Positions 7,623-19,620 of a DNA stretch of 21,042 nt are shown piece by piece. The notes under the pieces were generated by a model. It made no database searches and was not told the origin of the DNA. It saw only the letters and a program-made list of their open reading frames with translations. Position numbers and translations under genes: made by a program. This DNA is from Ophiocordyceps camponoti-saundersi (nom. inval.) (taxonomy: Eukaryota > Ascomycota > Sordariomycetes > Hypocreales > Ophiocordycipitaceae), in assembly GCA_003339415.1 (NCBI GenBank), contig PDHQ01000476.1, positions 1 to 21,042 on the forward strand. Reading direction: 5' to 3'. The first letter of the stretch is position 1. Every line of letters begins with the position of its first letter.

Positions 7623-9420
7623 ACCTAACTTTCCTTAAGCGATATTTTATATAAGGTATATTAATACGCTTATTAGCTTTAAAGACCTTTATTAAGTATA
7701 AAAAAATAAGTATTTAGCCTTAATATATATCTATATTTACTAATAACTAAAGTAAATTATCTAAGCGTAGCTTATATTAAATATATAAATAATTATATTA
7801 AATATTAGCTAATTAATAATCTTATTATAGCTAATATTATTTACGCTATAGTTAAGGTTACTTACTAGCTAAGCTTTAATTATAACGCTTAAATAATAAG
7901 TAATATTAAAGTTATATTAAGTTCGCGGTAAATCCTATATTAATAAGTATAATAAAAAAATATAATTTAGCGCGTTAAAAAGATACGCGCTATTACGCGT
8001 TATAATAATATTTACGCTAATTAAGTTATATAGGCGGCTACTAGCCGCGTATTATTTTAAAGCTTATAGCTTCTTATTATTAAGAAGAACCTTATTATTA
8101 AGGTAACTAAAAGTTTAATTAGCGCTAACTAACTTATCGTTACTATATTAGCTTAAATATAAAAATAGCGTATTTTTTATATATAAATAGTTAACTTTTT
8201 TAAGTAGTTAACTAAAAAGCTATATTATATCCGCTATATTATTAAAAATAATACGCGCTTATAAAAAAGCTTATCTCTTACTAATTATTCTCCTATTTTC
8301 TATACTCCGCCTCTTATTACTAATTCCGCTTTTACCTTAATACTTATTAAGTTTAAGTTAGAGGCTAATAAGCTTAGTAAGCCTAAGATTATTTTTACTC
8401 TAAGTATTAAAATTACCCCCGCTACTAAGAAAGATATTACTAGCGCCTATACTATAATTATGCCGCCTCCTTATAAAGAGATCCTTAATTTTATTTAAGA
8501 TAGTTTAATTAATAATATATCTAATAATAAAAATTTTATAATATTAATTAATAATTATACTATATCTAGTAAGGAGGAGGAGCTAATAATAAAAAAGGAG
8601 TAAGTAGCTTTAGTTTACGCTTATAGTTATAATTAAAATTAAGGCCGCAGCTAAAGCTATAGCTATAATAAGCGCGGTTAGTTTTACGCTTTATATAGTT
8701 AAGTTAATATTTTATATATAGTTAAGATAATTTAACTTTAGGGCTAAGTAAGTAGCTAATAAGATAAATAATAAGGTTATCGCTATAAAGCGGTTTTTAT
8801 ATATTTATTATAGGGCTAAAAGCCTTATCTCTCTTATTTATTTTATTTTCGTAAAGTAATATTATAAGGTTAAATTAATATAATTATTTAAGCGAAAAAA
8901 ATTAGCGTATAAGTTTAGCTATAAATTAAGAGTTATTAAGCGCTTTAGTAAAGTTATATTAGTTTTATATTAATCGCTAGTTAGTATTAAGAAGTAGCTT
9001 ATTTTTATAAATAAAAGTATAGTTAAGAAAAATATACGGTATTATCTTATTATTACTATTATAAGGGTATTATCTTAAAACTATTTTAAGGATTTTATAA
9101 GCTTAAAAAAAGGAATTAAGTTTAATATATCTAATTTAAAATTATATAAATACTATATTAATAAACTTAGAAAATCTTTCGTAAATATATAAAGTAATCT
9201 TAACTTTAAGCTATAGTAGTTTATTAATAAGGTAGCTATAAAATTACTTATATTTCTTAAGCTTACTTTTTTAGGAATATTATTAGAGAAGCTACTTTTC
9301 TTAAAATCTAATATTAAAGTTACGTTATATATATCTAGCTTTTAGTTCGGGTCCGGTTTATATTTTATAAAATTCCTCTAAGTTTTATAATATTTAATAT
9401 CTTTATTAATAAGGGTATCT
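7623..9420 (+). pseudogene. RIP-degraded protein-like frame, probably transposon-derived, family unknown
   Basis: Frame 3 stays protein-like for about 600 codons. Stops are TAA/TAG in positions that would suit Gln or Trp, and Lys, Gln and Ile are abundant. The segment 8283-8600 is the clearest, with 78 stop-free codons from 8283 (for example TPPLITNSAF, ITPATKKDITSAY) and then a Glu/Lys-rich stretch at 8565-8600. I found no zinc knuckle, DDE, integrase or reverse transcriptase motif and cannot name the family. Because RIP makes stops on both strands, the plus orientation is favoured rather than proven. The frame is certainly non-functional. Confidence 0.4.
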
Positions 9421-10260
9421 CTTATACTTATATCTAACTTACTTAGTAGCTTTTTTTACTATAGTATAGATAAGGTTTATTATACTTATATATTAAAGGC
9501 GGTAATAAGTATAAGCTATTTAATAAGTAAAGTATAAGTTAAGGGGAGGGATAAAAGCTTTTATTTTAATATAATAAAAAGGGGTAGCCTTATAAGCTCC
9601 GGTAATAACTTTTAAGTATTTAAATTATCTTATAGCTAGCGCCTTTATAATAAAGCTATATAGTTTCCCTCCTAATTATATAAATAAGGTAAACTAAAAT
9701 ATATTAAATATAATTACTAATCTAATAAATTTAGTATATACCTCCTTTACTTTTAATAAGGTATAATTTTATATTAATATATTAATTTTAGTAAAAGCTA
9801 AGTATTAGCGTTTAAGTTTAGTAGCGAGTTTTAAAAAGTAGGATTTCTATTAGAGTTTATAATATAGCTAAACCCCTAAGAGTCTCGCCTTTTATATAAG
9901 CTATACTATCTTTATACTAAGCTAGAGCTAAGTTATATTCGCTTTTTTAGCTTTTATAAAATATATTAACTTATTTTTAGCTAGCTAAAAGGTTATTTTA
10001 TACTTAAAAGCTTATTATTTATAAATTCGCTACGCTTACTTAAGTTAGAAGAGTACCTAAGCCTTATTATATCTAATACTAAATATATTAATATTATTAA
10101 TAAAGCTTATTATAAATAGTTTAATTATTTAATTTAAATATTAATATAATAAAGATATATATAATAGGAAAAAGACTAATAATATAAGGGATTTTTAGGG
10201 AACTTTTTACTAAATTAAAAAGGTATTATTAAGCTTATAGTTAAACTTAAGTTATAAAGT
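9421..10260. repeat. RIP-degraded repeat DNA, unidentified
   Basis: AT-rich with virtually no CpA/TpG. Stops are dense in all frames I read and no motif is recognisable. A weakly basic segment near 9480-9620 in frame 3 could continue the upstream frame. Nothing else is seen. Confidence 0.5.
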
Positions 10261-12240
10261 TTTAATAATAAGATAAAAATAAATAAACGCTATAACTTAT
10301 TTAAGAAAGCTTAAGTAATTAAGAATAATTATTAGCTTATTATAAAAAATATAATTAAAAGCTCCGGTAAAGTTTAGTAAAAGGAGTAAGGTAATACTAC
10401 TTTAGTTTTAGATAGTTTTAATAGTTTTAGTAAGTATAAGGACTATAATATTAGTAAAGTATTATAGCTTATTACTTATTTAGCTATTTAAGAGGATACT
10501 AGCCGCTTTTATTATAAACGCTATTTTTCTAGCGATAATTATTTCTAAGATTTTCCCTATTATATTAAGAAGCGAAATTAGCTTATACCTGCTTAAGGTA
10601 TAATATATAGCTAGTAATTTACTTACCTTATAGATAATTATAATATTAAAAGCTTTAAATTATAATAGAAAATAGCTATTATTAATATAGCCTTAGAAGA
10701 TTTTTTAGAAAACTTAGATAAAAGGGGGTTTATATCTTTTTAAGAACTTAACTAAGATCTTATTAGGGCTAGCGGATTTTTATAAAGTAATTAAGAAAAA
10801 GGTAAAATAAATATTATTAATAATAATCGAATATTTAATATAAAAAAGAAAGAAAAGTTTATTTAAGGTAAGAGGAGGGGCTAAGGAAATAGGAGTAAGG
10901 AAGAATTACTAGCTAAGTAAGATTATTTTATCTAAGAAGGTAAATATTAAGTTTAAGTTAGGGCTTTTCTATAGCGTTAGTATATATATAAGCTTTAGCA
11001 AAGCTTAGCTTTAGAGCTAGGCCTAATATTTTATTATTTAAAATATTACTAAGTTTATTAAAATATTATTAAGGAAGTTACGCTAAGCGCTATAGCGGGC
11101 TACGCTAATTATAGACTTTTATACCTTTATTACTTTTTAATAGTTTTACTAGTAAAAGTTAATAAAGTTAGCTTTTTAATACTTTTAAGCTCGCTTAGTA
11201 GCTATTATAGCTGCTATTATCGCCTAATTTTACTAGTTTTATATTATAAAGTATATATAAATATATAATAGTACCGTAATCTTTATTATTATTTCTAGCT
11301 ATTTATATAATAAGGTAATTACTTTTTTTAAGTTTTTAAGTATAAAGGTATAGTATAGTTTAAGCTTAAGTTAGTTCTATACCTTAGCTATAAATATATT
11401 TAAGTAAAAAAAGCGCTAGATTTTAATTAATATAATATTAGGGCGGAGGTTAATATTTATATAAATAACTTATAAAATATAGTTAAAGCTAATAAGGTTA
11501 AGGTTATTTTTTTAATATATCGCTTAGTAGTTTAGTATAGCTTAAGCTAGGTTAATAATATTAGTTTATTTATTATATATTTCCTAGGTAATTTCGCCTA
11601 GAGGTATAATAAGTCCGAGATAGAGGCTAGTTATAAGATTAAGGAAATTAGCTACTTTAAAGGAGGACTTTTTATAATAGTCTTATAAGGGGTAGTAAAG
11701 GTTAAAATTACTATATAAAAAGGTAGCTATTAAGGTTAAGTTAGGGTAAAGAAAGTTACGCTATAAAAGGGGGCTAAATTAAATTACTAATAAAAATAAG
11801 TAAATAAATATAATTTATAATAAGAGTTTAATATAAAAAAAATAAAAGCTATATTAAGTATAATAAAAGGTATTTAAAAGGAGAGGTTTAGTTATTTATA
11901 AATATAAAAAAATTACTTAGTTATTAAAATTTATAAGTTTATATAATAAGATACTAGGAAATAAAAGGTATCTAAATTAGTTACGTTATAGTTTTTATAA
12001 ATTAATAAAATTATAGCTAATAAAGCTATAAAATATAATATAAATAAAATAATTATATTTTTATATATTTTAAAAAAAAGTTTTAATTTTTATTAAAAGT
12101 AAGGGAGGTAAAGGTTTATAATTATATTAGAATAAAGAAAGGGGCGGAAGGAGAGGCGGGGGAGGGGGCGGAGAAGGGTATAATAAAGGGGGAAGGGGTA
12201 AAAGGGGGAGGATAAGTTCCTTAAGCTTTGCCGCTACCCT
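10261..12240 (+). pseudogene. RIP-degraded protein-like frame, possibly retrotransposon gag/pol
   Basis: Frame 1 reads as protein for about 660 codons once TAA/TAG are taken as lost Gln/Trp codons. At 10501-10560 an aromatic-rich patch (Tyr at 10513, 10522, 10540 and 10558) could be a zinc knuckle whose Cys and His codons became Tyr, though the implied spacing C-x2-C-x5-H-x5-C is not the standard one. Downstream segments such as NIALEDFLENLDKRG, SLALELGL and YNKSEIEASYKIKEI look like real protein. The frame ends in a Lys/Arg/Gly-rich tail encoded by the polypurine tract. No catalytic motif is secure, so assignment to a Gypsy-type element is only a suggestion. Confidence 0.35.
12129..12215 (+). 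repeat. Near-continuous polypurine tract, G-rich
   Basis: About 87 bases are almost entirely purine, with several runs of three to five G, interrupted only by isolated pyrimidines. It could form G-quadruplex or triplex structures. It lies in frame with the preceding protein-like frame, where it would encode a basic Arg/Lys/Gly-rich stretch. It could instead be the polypurine primer of an LTR element, but I could not find an LTR start right after it. Confidence 0.7.
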
Positions 12241-12361
12241 ATCCGCTATAAGATCTAAGGGTAGCGCTACTCCCGCCTTAGCCTCTTTTTAGTACTAAAG
12301 CGGGCTTATTATTTATATTAAAGCAGAGTATAGCTTACGATTATATAAAAGCTACGCGCGA

Positions 12362-13680
12362 CTATTTTTAAAACTAAACTTTAGTAAAGCTATTACTAGT
12401 TTAGGATTAAGTTAGCTAGGAGTAGTTCTAAAATTTATAAAGTTAGTATATATAGTTACTATATACTTAGTTTTAGTATATTTTCGCGGTAAAGTAATTT
12501 TAGGATTATAAAGCGTAATTCCCCTTATATAAGATATAGTTTTTAATATTAGTTTTAATAAGGGCTAGATATACGCTTTTTTTTTCTAAGTATATTATAG
12601 CTATATATATTTTATAATATAGCTACTTTTAGTAATATTTCGCTATATACTTATATTAATAATATTAGTAATATTATTAAGGTTATATTATATTATTATA
12701 AACTTTTATATAGGAGATTTTTATATTTATAATTAGGCTATTTTATATAAATTTATTAGCGTTTATTATATTAGTAATTCCTAAGATAATATAAGTACGC
12801 GTAGCTCTCTTATTATAAGGCCGGAGTGCTTAAACTTAGGTAATATTAACCTTATTATATTTCTTAATTTACTATAAGAGTATATCTTAGTTATTATAAG
12901 CGGCCTTTACTTATACTCCCTTTATTATAATAAAGAAAGTTTTTTAGCTATAAACTACTTTTTTACCGAAAATAATAAAGATTTACTTAACTAAGCTTAC
13001 TTATCTCTTATATTCTAGATAGAATATAATAACTATATCTTTATTAGGAAATTATCTTATAGCTAATATAGCCTTATATTTTAAAGCTATATTCGTAGCT
13101 TATATAATCTCTTATAAAGTTAGCTATAAGGTATTTATATTAATTATAATATTTTTTATAAATATAATAACTTCTTTATTAAAGTAACTAAGAATAAGTT
13201 TAACTATTATACCGCTAGTAATAGCTACGGAAGCTTATAATAGCTAAGTTAAACTAATATCGGGGCTAATAGTTTATAAAAATACTTTTTATATAGCTTA
13301 AGTAATTATCTTCTTAATTAACTTAGTAATTTTAAGTAAAAGTTAAGTAATATTTTAGTTTAGGGGGGTTACGAATTTCTTATAAAGTTTAGCTTTAAAA
13401 GCTATTATAATATTCTAAGCGTTAAAAAACGCCGCGGTAAGTATTACCGCGGCTAATTTATTATAAGCTTCCTTTATATCGCTATTATAAAGGTCCTATA
13501 CCTACTCCGCTTCTCCTCCTATTTTAACGCTATTATTATATTATCCTTAGCCGGATTAGGGGTATTATAAGGACTATCCTAGTCCTTACGTACCTCTATT
13601 TACGACTATAGGCGCGTTGCTTACCCCTTAGGCCCCGGCCGAAGCCGCCGCGGGCGCTATTAACTCCTTCTCGGTAATAA
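12362..13680. pseudogene. RIP-degraded coding-like region, orientation unresolved
   Basis: Frame 2 of the plus strand is protein-like for about 430 codons, with stretches such as RSSLIIRPECLNLGNINL and SVKKRRGKYYRG. The exactly overlapping minus-strand frame is also protein-like (for example LPKFKHSGLIIRELRVLILS at 12840-12781). One of the two must be a mirror of the other. The minus-strand reading has a more ordinary balance of charged and polar residues. I recognise neither. At 13540-13680 composition becomes more GC-rich, and another plus frame (from about 13572) reads YKDYPSPYVPLFTT, which could be the end of a further coding segment. Confidence 0.35.
13431..13453. repeat. Perfect GC-rich hairpin
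   Basis: GCCGCGGTAA, then GTA, then TTACCGCGGC: a 10-bp perfect inverted repeat with a 3-base loop, in DNA that is otherwise strongly AT-rich. All its CpG sites survive. Confidence 0.9.
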
Positions 13681-15599
13681 ATATATAGTAAAAAGCGAAA
13701 GATTAAGTAACGGGTCCTATCCTATTTTCGTAAAAGGTTAAAAATTTTAATATTAATTTAAGTTACTTACTTATAAATTTAATAACTAAAAGTTAAATAA
13801 CTATATAACTTTTATCGCTTAAAAATAAATATTATAAGAAAAAGGATATAATTTATTATTTAATAAGTTAAATAGTTATATTTATTATATTAATAGGAAA
13901 AGAAAAAGATAAGCTAATAAAGAATAACTCCCTGATAATAAAGATTATAATTTTAAATATTTACTTTTAGATAATTGTTAAACTTATATAAGAATAACTA
14001 AAAATCTATATAGGTATAGAATAAGATTTATATATACTTAGGATAGGGGGAAAAGGGGTATATTACGTAGGACGTATTAGAGGGACTTAGGTAATAAGAA
14101 GTAAGGTAAGTTTCGATTATATTTTTATTATAATATTTTAGATAGGAGTTTTAATAGATTTCTAGTTAATATTAGATTAGTTTCGGGAAAAGATTAGATT
14201 ATGCTTAATCTAATATTAAGTATAGAAGAAAAGAGTATACGTAAGGATATTTTATATATAAGTAAATATAGAATTCCTTTTATTTTTAGAGAAGATATAA
14301 ACGAATATTATAAACTAGAAGAATTATACCTTTAATACTAATAATCGCTATTAACTCCTATATACGTATTACGAAGGCTAACTAATACTAATTAGTAGTT
14401 AAAATTTAGTTAGCTATAGATTAATAAGGACGGAATAATTAACCCTAATAGTAAACTCTTACGAAAGTAACTATATAAAGGTAAGCTATAATCGATTAAA
14501 AAGTTAATAAAAGGCTATATAGGACCCCTTTTAGAACTTTTAAAAACGCTAACCTAAATACTTTACGATATCTATCTAAAGCTAGTTCGAAAACTTACTT
14601 ATAACTATAAATACCTCTCCCTAAGATAGAATAGAACTCCTTAAATATTATAACTAGCTAACTTAGGAAGTATTTAGATATACTAAGATCCCGAAATAAT
14701 ATTAAAATTAGTTTAACTTAGATCGCTAGGATAATAATATACTAAAAGATTACGAGAACGTAAAGATAATTAAACTAGCGATAGCGAGATTTATCTTATT
14801 TATCGAAAGTAATAAGTAACTCTCTAATCTCGCTTTATTTAACCTTTTCTAATAATATTTTAATAGCTAGAAAACGAAGATATAGGAAATAGGACGAGTA
14901 TTTATAAGAGACCTTACTTAAAGCTTTCTTATAAGATAAGGAATTTATATTAGTAAATCTAAGAAACTTACCGTAAAGGAACTCGAAAAATTTCTAAATA
15001 TAAACGAACCTCTTATATAGCCGGCCTAAGTATATAGTAAAACCTCTTTTAAACTAGGACTTATAATCTTTATAAGATTAATATTAGAAACTAAGATAGA
15101 AACCTAAACTATTACTATACTTACCTTATAATAATAGATAGTACCTTAACTAAAACTTAGCTTAAACGCTAAGAATATTTAAATCTAAATTATCCCTAAC
15201 CTTTAAGTATTATAATTAGATATATTATCTTAAAACTTACTAATTTAACTTACTTAGTAACCGATAATATACTAATTCTAAAACTTTTAAGCTACCGCTT
15301 AAAAAATATAATCCTTACTAAATATATTTATTAAAAAACTATTAGTAAGTATAGCTAGACTTAATATTAATAGCTAAGGTTTTTATTTAGATACTAATAT
15401 AGAACTTTATCGATATCGATAAGGACTCTTATCGAAAATACCTCGATTTTAGGACGAACTTATGCTAAACGCTTTTACTTTCTCTATATTACCCCTAATT
15501 AAATTTCCTAATATATATATTAATTTAAAAATAATTACTTAATTTACTAAAGTCTAAGATAAAAATATTATATACTTAGGCAAACTTTATAACCTTTTA
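13681..15599. repeat. RIP-degraded repeat DNA between coding-like blocks
   Basis: AT-rich with rare CpA/TpG (exceptions near 13933 CTGATA, 13977 TTGTTA, 14204 ATGC, 15464 ATGC). From about 14380 to 15230 plus frame 2 is protein-like, but the minus strand also gives plausible text, so orientation is unresolved and no family is recognised. The segment just upstream of the copia-type gag (about 15230-15600) is where a 5' LTR and leader would be expected. I cannot confirm an LTR because the partner copy would lie beyond the window. Confidence 0.45.
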
Positions 15600-16265
15600 G
15601 ATAATAAAGTTTATATCTTTATAAATACTTACTTTATATTAAAAATTTACCTATTTTATTTTTATATAATTTTTCTATATATTCTTTTAAGCTAAGTAAG
15701 ATAGTATTATCTTAATTATATTAACTAGTTTTCTACTTTCTATAATATATATCTTTAAATATAGAAATATTTTAATATAAATATTAACTACTCTTATTAT
15801 TATATAAACTAGATATCTACTACTTATTAGATAGTTTAGATTTTATACCCTAAAAGTAAACTATATAAAGTTCTATAGAAACTTTTTAATAAATTAGATC
15901 TTTATTAGTATACTCTCGGTTCCGATTATATTAGTAACGCCCTTTTATAGATAACCCTTATTAACGCTTACTAAGGTATCCTTAAATTAAAATTTATACT
16001 TTTTAGACCCGCGAAAAATACGGAGACGCTTATATCTAACCTCTATTTCTTTTTAGAAATAGCCCTAACTTATTAATTTAGTAGCTTATAATATATTTAA
16101 AGCTTTTACTTATTACTACCTCCTCTTAACGCTCTAAGCCCTAATACTTTTTACCTTAATTACTAATATTAGAAAACCTTTAACTAGCCTTTAAACTAAT
16201 ATTATAACGATAGCGGAAGTAACTTTACTCGTAACTTAAAGGCTAATATCTTATAAAACCGTAAG

Positions 16266-16307
16266 TACTTTATTTATAGTAAGACTAGATACTAGTCCTC
16301 TAAATAT
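16266..16307 (+). pseudogene. Copia gag zinc-knuckle remnant
   Basis: Frame 3 reads Y-F-I-Y-S-K-T-R-Y-stop-S-S-K-Y followed by IEKER. Fungal copia gag proteins have C-x2-C-x4-C-W-S-x2-H followed by a charged stretch at this place. Each Tyr here sits where a Cys or His is expected, and the TAG at 16293 sits where the Trp (TGG) is expected. All are the transitions TG to TA or CA to TA. Confidence 0.7.
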
Positions 16308-17102
16308 ATAGAAAAGGAACGTAAAGTATTTAGATATTCGTTTCTAGCTTATTATACTTTTACCGGCACGAAGGTTAACTTTAACGCCTATCTCGTAAAC
16401 TTCGAAAAGATAGAAAAAGTATTAAAGAAAGATAGCGATAACGAATAGGCACTCTAATCTTATAAATTTACTAAAACTCTATATTATATTTTATCGTTTA
16501 TATAATTAACTTAAGTATTTTATATACCTTAAATTATAAAACTAATAGAAAACTTATTATCGATATTACCTTAGGTAGCTAAAATATTATATTAGTTAGT
16601 ATATATATATTTTCTAATAGGAGATAACCTTTATAAGCTTATACTTATTATAGCTCTTACTACTTATTTTACCTTAATAAACTACTATTCCTAGATAATA
16701 TTTTAAGGTATTTTAATTAATATCAGTATAATATCTATATTAATATTAGGTTAATCTTAGTTTAAAGTATTATAGCTTCTTATACCCTTACTATCTCTTA
16801 ATAAGTCTACCGCTAGCTAAGTATCTATTAAATTTAGTAAAGGTTAAACTATTACCTCCCTTAACTTTATTTAAGTTATAACCCCGGTAAGTAAGATTAT
16901 ATTTTATATTTTACTTACTTAAACCTTATTCCTCTTATATTTAGTAAATATAAATTAACTAGGGATATTTTTCCGTAATACTTTAAATTACCTTATTTAT
17001 AATATAACTAAGATCCCTATTATATATAAATAAGGTTATCTTTAGTTTTTCCTTTTACCCTTAGAAAAAGTAATATTATATCTTACTAAGTAGGAGATAC
17101 GC

Positions 17103-18000
17103 TAAATTTATAAATAATTTAAGTACCTTAGCGTATCCTATCTATACTAACTACTTACTTAGGCTAGATATAATACCGATATCTAAGCTATTAAGGCTAT
17201 CTTTAAAGTTTATCGTTAGTATTAATTAAATAGCCCCGCGCCCTAATAATTTAAATTTAAGCTAAAAAATAACTGCGATTTTAATTTTAAGGTTATTATA
17301 GATATTCTCTATATTAACTAATAAGCTATCCTATACGCTATTAACTAAGCTATAGCTTTCTAAGCTACCTAGTTTCTCTTATCTCTTTCCGTAAAAGATA
17401 CTTAAAATACCTTTTATATAATTTAGATCGATATTTACTTTAAACCCCCTAATATTATTCGTTATAATATTAGAAAAAACTTCGATTTTTAGGAGTTTTA
17501 TTCCGAGGCCGCTACTTTAAGTATTATATATATTTAAGTCCTTATTAAAGTATATTAGTTAGTTAGGAAAGTTAAATAATATTATGCCCCCTTTCGATAT
17601 ATTTATAAGGTAATCTTAGCTAAATTTTAACTTAATATTAGTTAGGATTCTATCTTATAAATAGCTATAAAAGTAATTAATAATATAATAAGATTTAATA
17701 AACTTATCTTAACCTTTTTAGTTTTTAAAGCTTACTTATATATATACCTTAACTTAGCTTTAACCCCTTTTACCTTATAATAAGCTACCGCTATCTAAAA
17801 AGCTATAATTAAACTTTAGAAATATTATACCTAATAGATAGTCCGTAACGCTTTATTTATATAAAATAGCCCCGATATTTTTAATATTCTATAGCTACTT
17901 TTAAATAGCTAAGTTTACGTTTAGCGCGAACCTAGTAAATAAATAGGATTATATACCTTTTTTTTTATTAATAGCTATAATATTATTATTAATCTCCTAT
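17103..18000 (+). pseudogene. Copia integrase remnant (HHCC zinc site and DDE core)
   Basis: In frame 3 the HHCC-type site is at Tyr codons 17124 and 17145 (ancestral His) and 17211 and 17220 (ancestral Cys). It is followed by QLNSPAP and the core beginning CDFNFKVIIDILYIN, which carries the first catalytic Asp. The region of the second catalytic Asp reads RYNIRKNF, where the Asp is now Asn. The Glu-bearing helix follows around 17510. Integrase inserts the element's cDNA into the genome; this copy cannot act because the zinc ligands and at least one catalytic residue are lost in addition to many stops. Confidence 0.75.
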
Positions 18001-18329
18001 ATAAACCTCGTTCTTTCTAGTTTATATATATCCGCCTTTTTCTAATACCTCCGTATAAAGGCCCCGAATTAATATTAACTTTACTTTCTCCTAATATTAA
18101 CTTAACTTTAGTATTATCTTAAGTAACGCCCCGTTTAAAGATTACTATATATATTCCTCGAAATCTTTTTATAGATAACGCTTTTATAATATAAAAGGAA
18201 AAAGATAATATATTATTATCCCTTAAGCTTTAAGCTAAAAGAAAGATTATAATAGCTAGCTAACTTTTTAAAGCCTTAGATATTTAGGAGATTAATAACC
18301 TTATTAGCCGCGATATTTTTTTCTTTAAA

Positions 18330-18960
18330 AAAATATAATATTATTAAATATTATAGCGTTCGCGTTTTCTAAGCTTATATAGTTTAGGAAATTAAAAGGA
18401 TAGGTACCGACTACTTATATAAAAAATCTAAGCTTATTATTATAAGTTATAGTAATAAAGGTAAAAATACTATTCTTACCTAGTCTCTAATAATATAATA
18501 AGTTAGCTAGCGGCTTATTCTCGCTCTTACCTTAGCTACCCTTTAATTAAGCTTTAAATTAGCCTTATATAATATTACTTAAGCGTACTTATAATTATAA
18601 TCTAACTTTAAAAAAACTATTATCGCTATATTTCCCCTTAAGATAAGGGACTAGTACTTTTTAGATATTATAATCTACGTTATTAAGCCGCTATATAATA
18701 TTACGAAGGCTAGTATTTACTAATTTTAAACCTACTAAGACTATTATCTTTAATAGCTATAGATATAAATATTAACCTTCGATACCTATCTTCTCGTTAA
18801 GTATAGTAATTAAGCGCGTTTTAGGCTTATTAGTTTATAAACTAACAATACTCTTATACTTAATATAAAGGTTTTTAGATAATTAAAAGATAAATAGATA
18901 ACCGCTACTTAATTCTATACTAAACCTAAAACTATTCTCTAAGCTAGGGATATTACGAAC
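18330..18960 (+). pseudogene. Copia reverse transcriptase remnant (RVT_2)
   Basis: In frame 1 the order of copia RT motifs can be followed: KSKLIIISYSNKGKNTILTQS-type text, then RLILALTLATL, YNIT-stop-AYL, VIKPLYNITKA, LTFDTYLLV and SL-stop-TNNTLIL. The last corresponds to the QTDDTLIL active-site motif of fungal copia elements. Both catalytic Asp codons are now Asn (AAC at 18844, AAT at 18847). Stops stand at Gln/Trp sites throughout. RT copies the element RNA into cDNA; this copy is dead. Confidence 0.8.
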
Positions 18961-19365
18961 TTTAATAAATCTCGGATTAACCTCGCCTTAAGTTTAATCT
19001 CTTTTCGATAAAAAGGCTAAGCGGCTAAAATTTAACCCGTTAACTACTCTGCCTTAGATTACGCTTAGTAATACCTCGAATAATATACCTAAGGTACCTA
19101 TATCGCCTTTATCTATTAACCTAAAGCCGCTTATAATTTTTCTATTATTACTTAAAAGTAATTTTTAAATAGAAAAGATTATAAGAAACTTAATAAAAAG
19201 CTATAATAATAGTAAAAATATTAAAATTAAGAATTATAATATATCCCTATATTACTAAATAATATAAAGCTTTATATTTTTACTAATAGTTTTTTTATAA
19301 ATAACTCTAACTTATCTTTATAAATTAAATATATTATTATATTTAAATAAAAAATTAGCGGTAAA
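18961..19365 (+). pseudogene. Copia connection and RNase H remnant, truncated by insertion
   Basis: Frame 1 reads through the YSALDYA-type linker and TYIAFIY-stop-PKAAYNFS, then KLYIFTNSFFINNSNLS at about 19267-19317. The latter matches the FTDSSFANNxDLSSQ start of RNase H in fungal copia polyproteins, with the catalytic Asp changed to Asn. The frame continues for about 15 codons and ends at 19365, where the LTR of the second element begins. About two thirds of RNase H is therefore missing from the window. Confidence 0.75.
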
Positions 19366-19476
19366 TATAAAGGATTAGTTTATAACTAATCGTGGCTAAA
19401 TAAGGGGGATTATAGCGGACATATTTAGGTTTTCCTAATAGCGCTTAGTTATCGCGCGGGGTATATAGCTAGCTTA
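19366..19476 (+). repeat. 5' LTR, minimum extent
   Basis: Aligns without gaps to 20932-21042. The ten differences I count are all transitions (A/G or C/T) and none is a transversion. The LTR very probably extends further right, but the 3' copy is cut by the window end. The five bases GTAAA at 19361-19365 are the expected start of a 5-bp target duplication that should recur after the 3' LTR. Confidence 0.85.
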
Positions 19477-19620
19477 GGAAGGGGGCTTCTCTCCTTTCTC
19501 CTTCCTCTTTTCGATAGCTTTAATTATAACTTTACTTTAGCTTACTTCTATAATCGCCTTAGTAAGATTATTATATTAATTAAAGCTCCTCTTACCGCTA
19601 ACCGAACGTAAAAGTAAAAT

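Larger units (their letters stand above)
15600..19365 (+). mobile_element. Ty1/copia LTR retrotransposon, RIP-inactivated and interrupted
   Basis: One long polyprotein frame can be followed in frame 3 from about 15600 to 18320, then in frame 1 to 19365 after a frameshift in the T/A homopolymers near 18320. The domain order is gag with a zinc knuckle, integrase, reverse transcriptase, RNase H, which is the Ty1/copia order (integrase before RT). Dozens of TAA/TAG codons replace Gln and Trp. The Cys and His of the zinc-binding sites read as Tyr, and catalytic Asp codons read as Asn. The frame breaks off inside RNase H at 19365, exactly where an LTR of another element begins, so the rest of RNase H and the 3' LTR should continue beyond the window. 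The left boundary is approximate. Confidence 0.85.
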
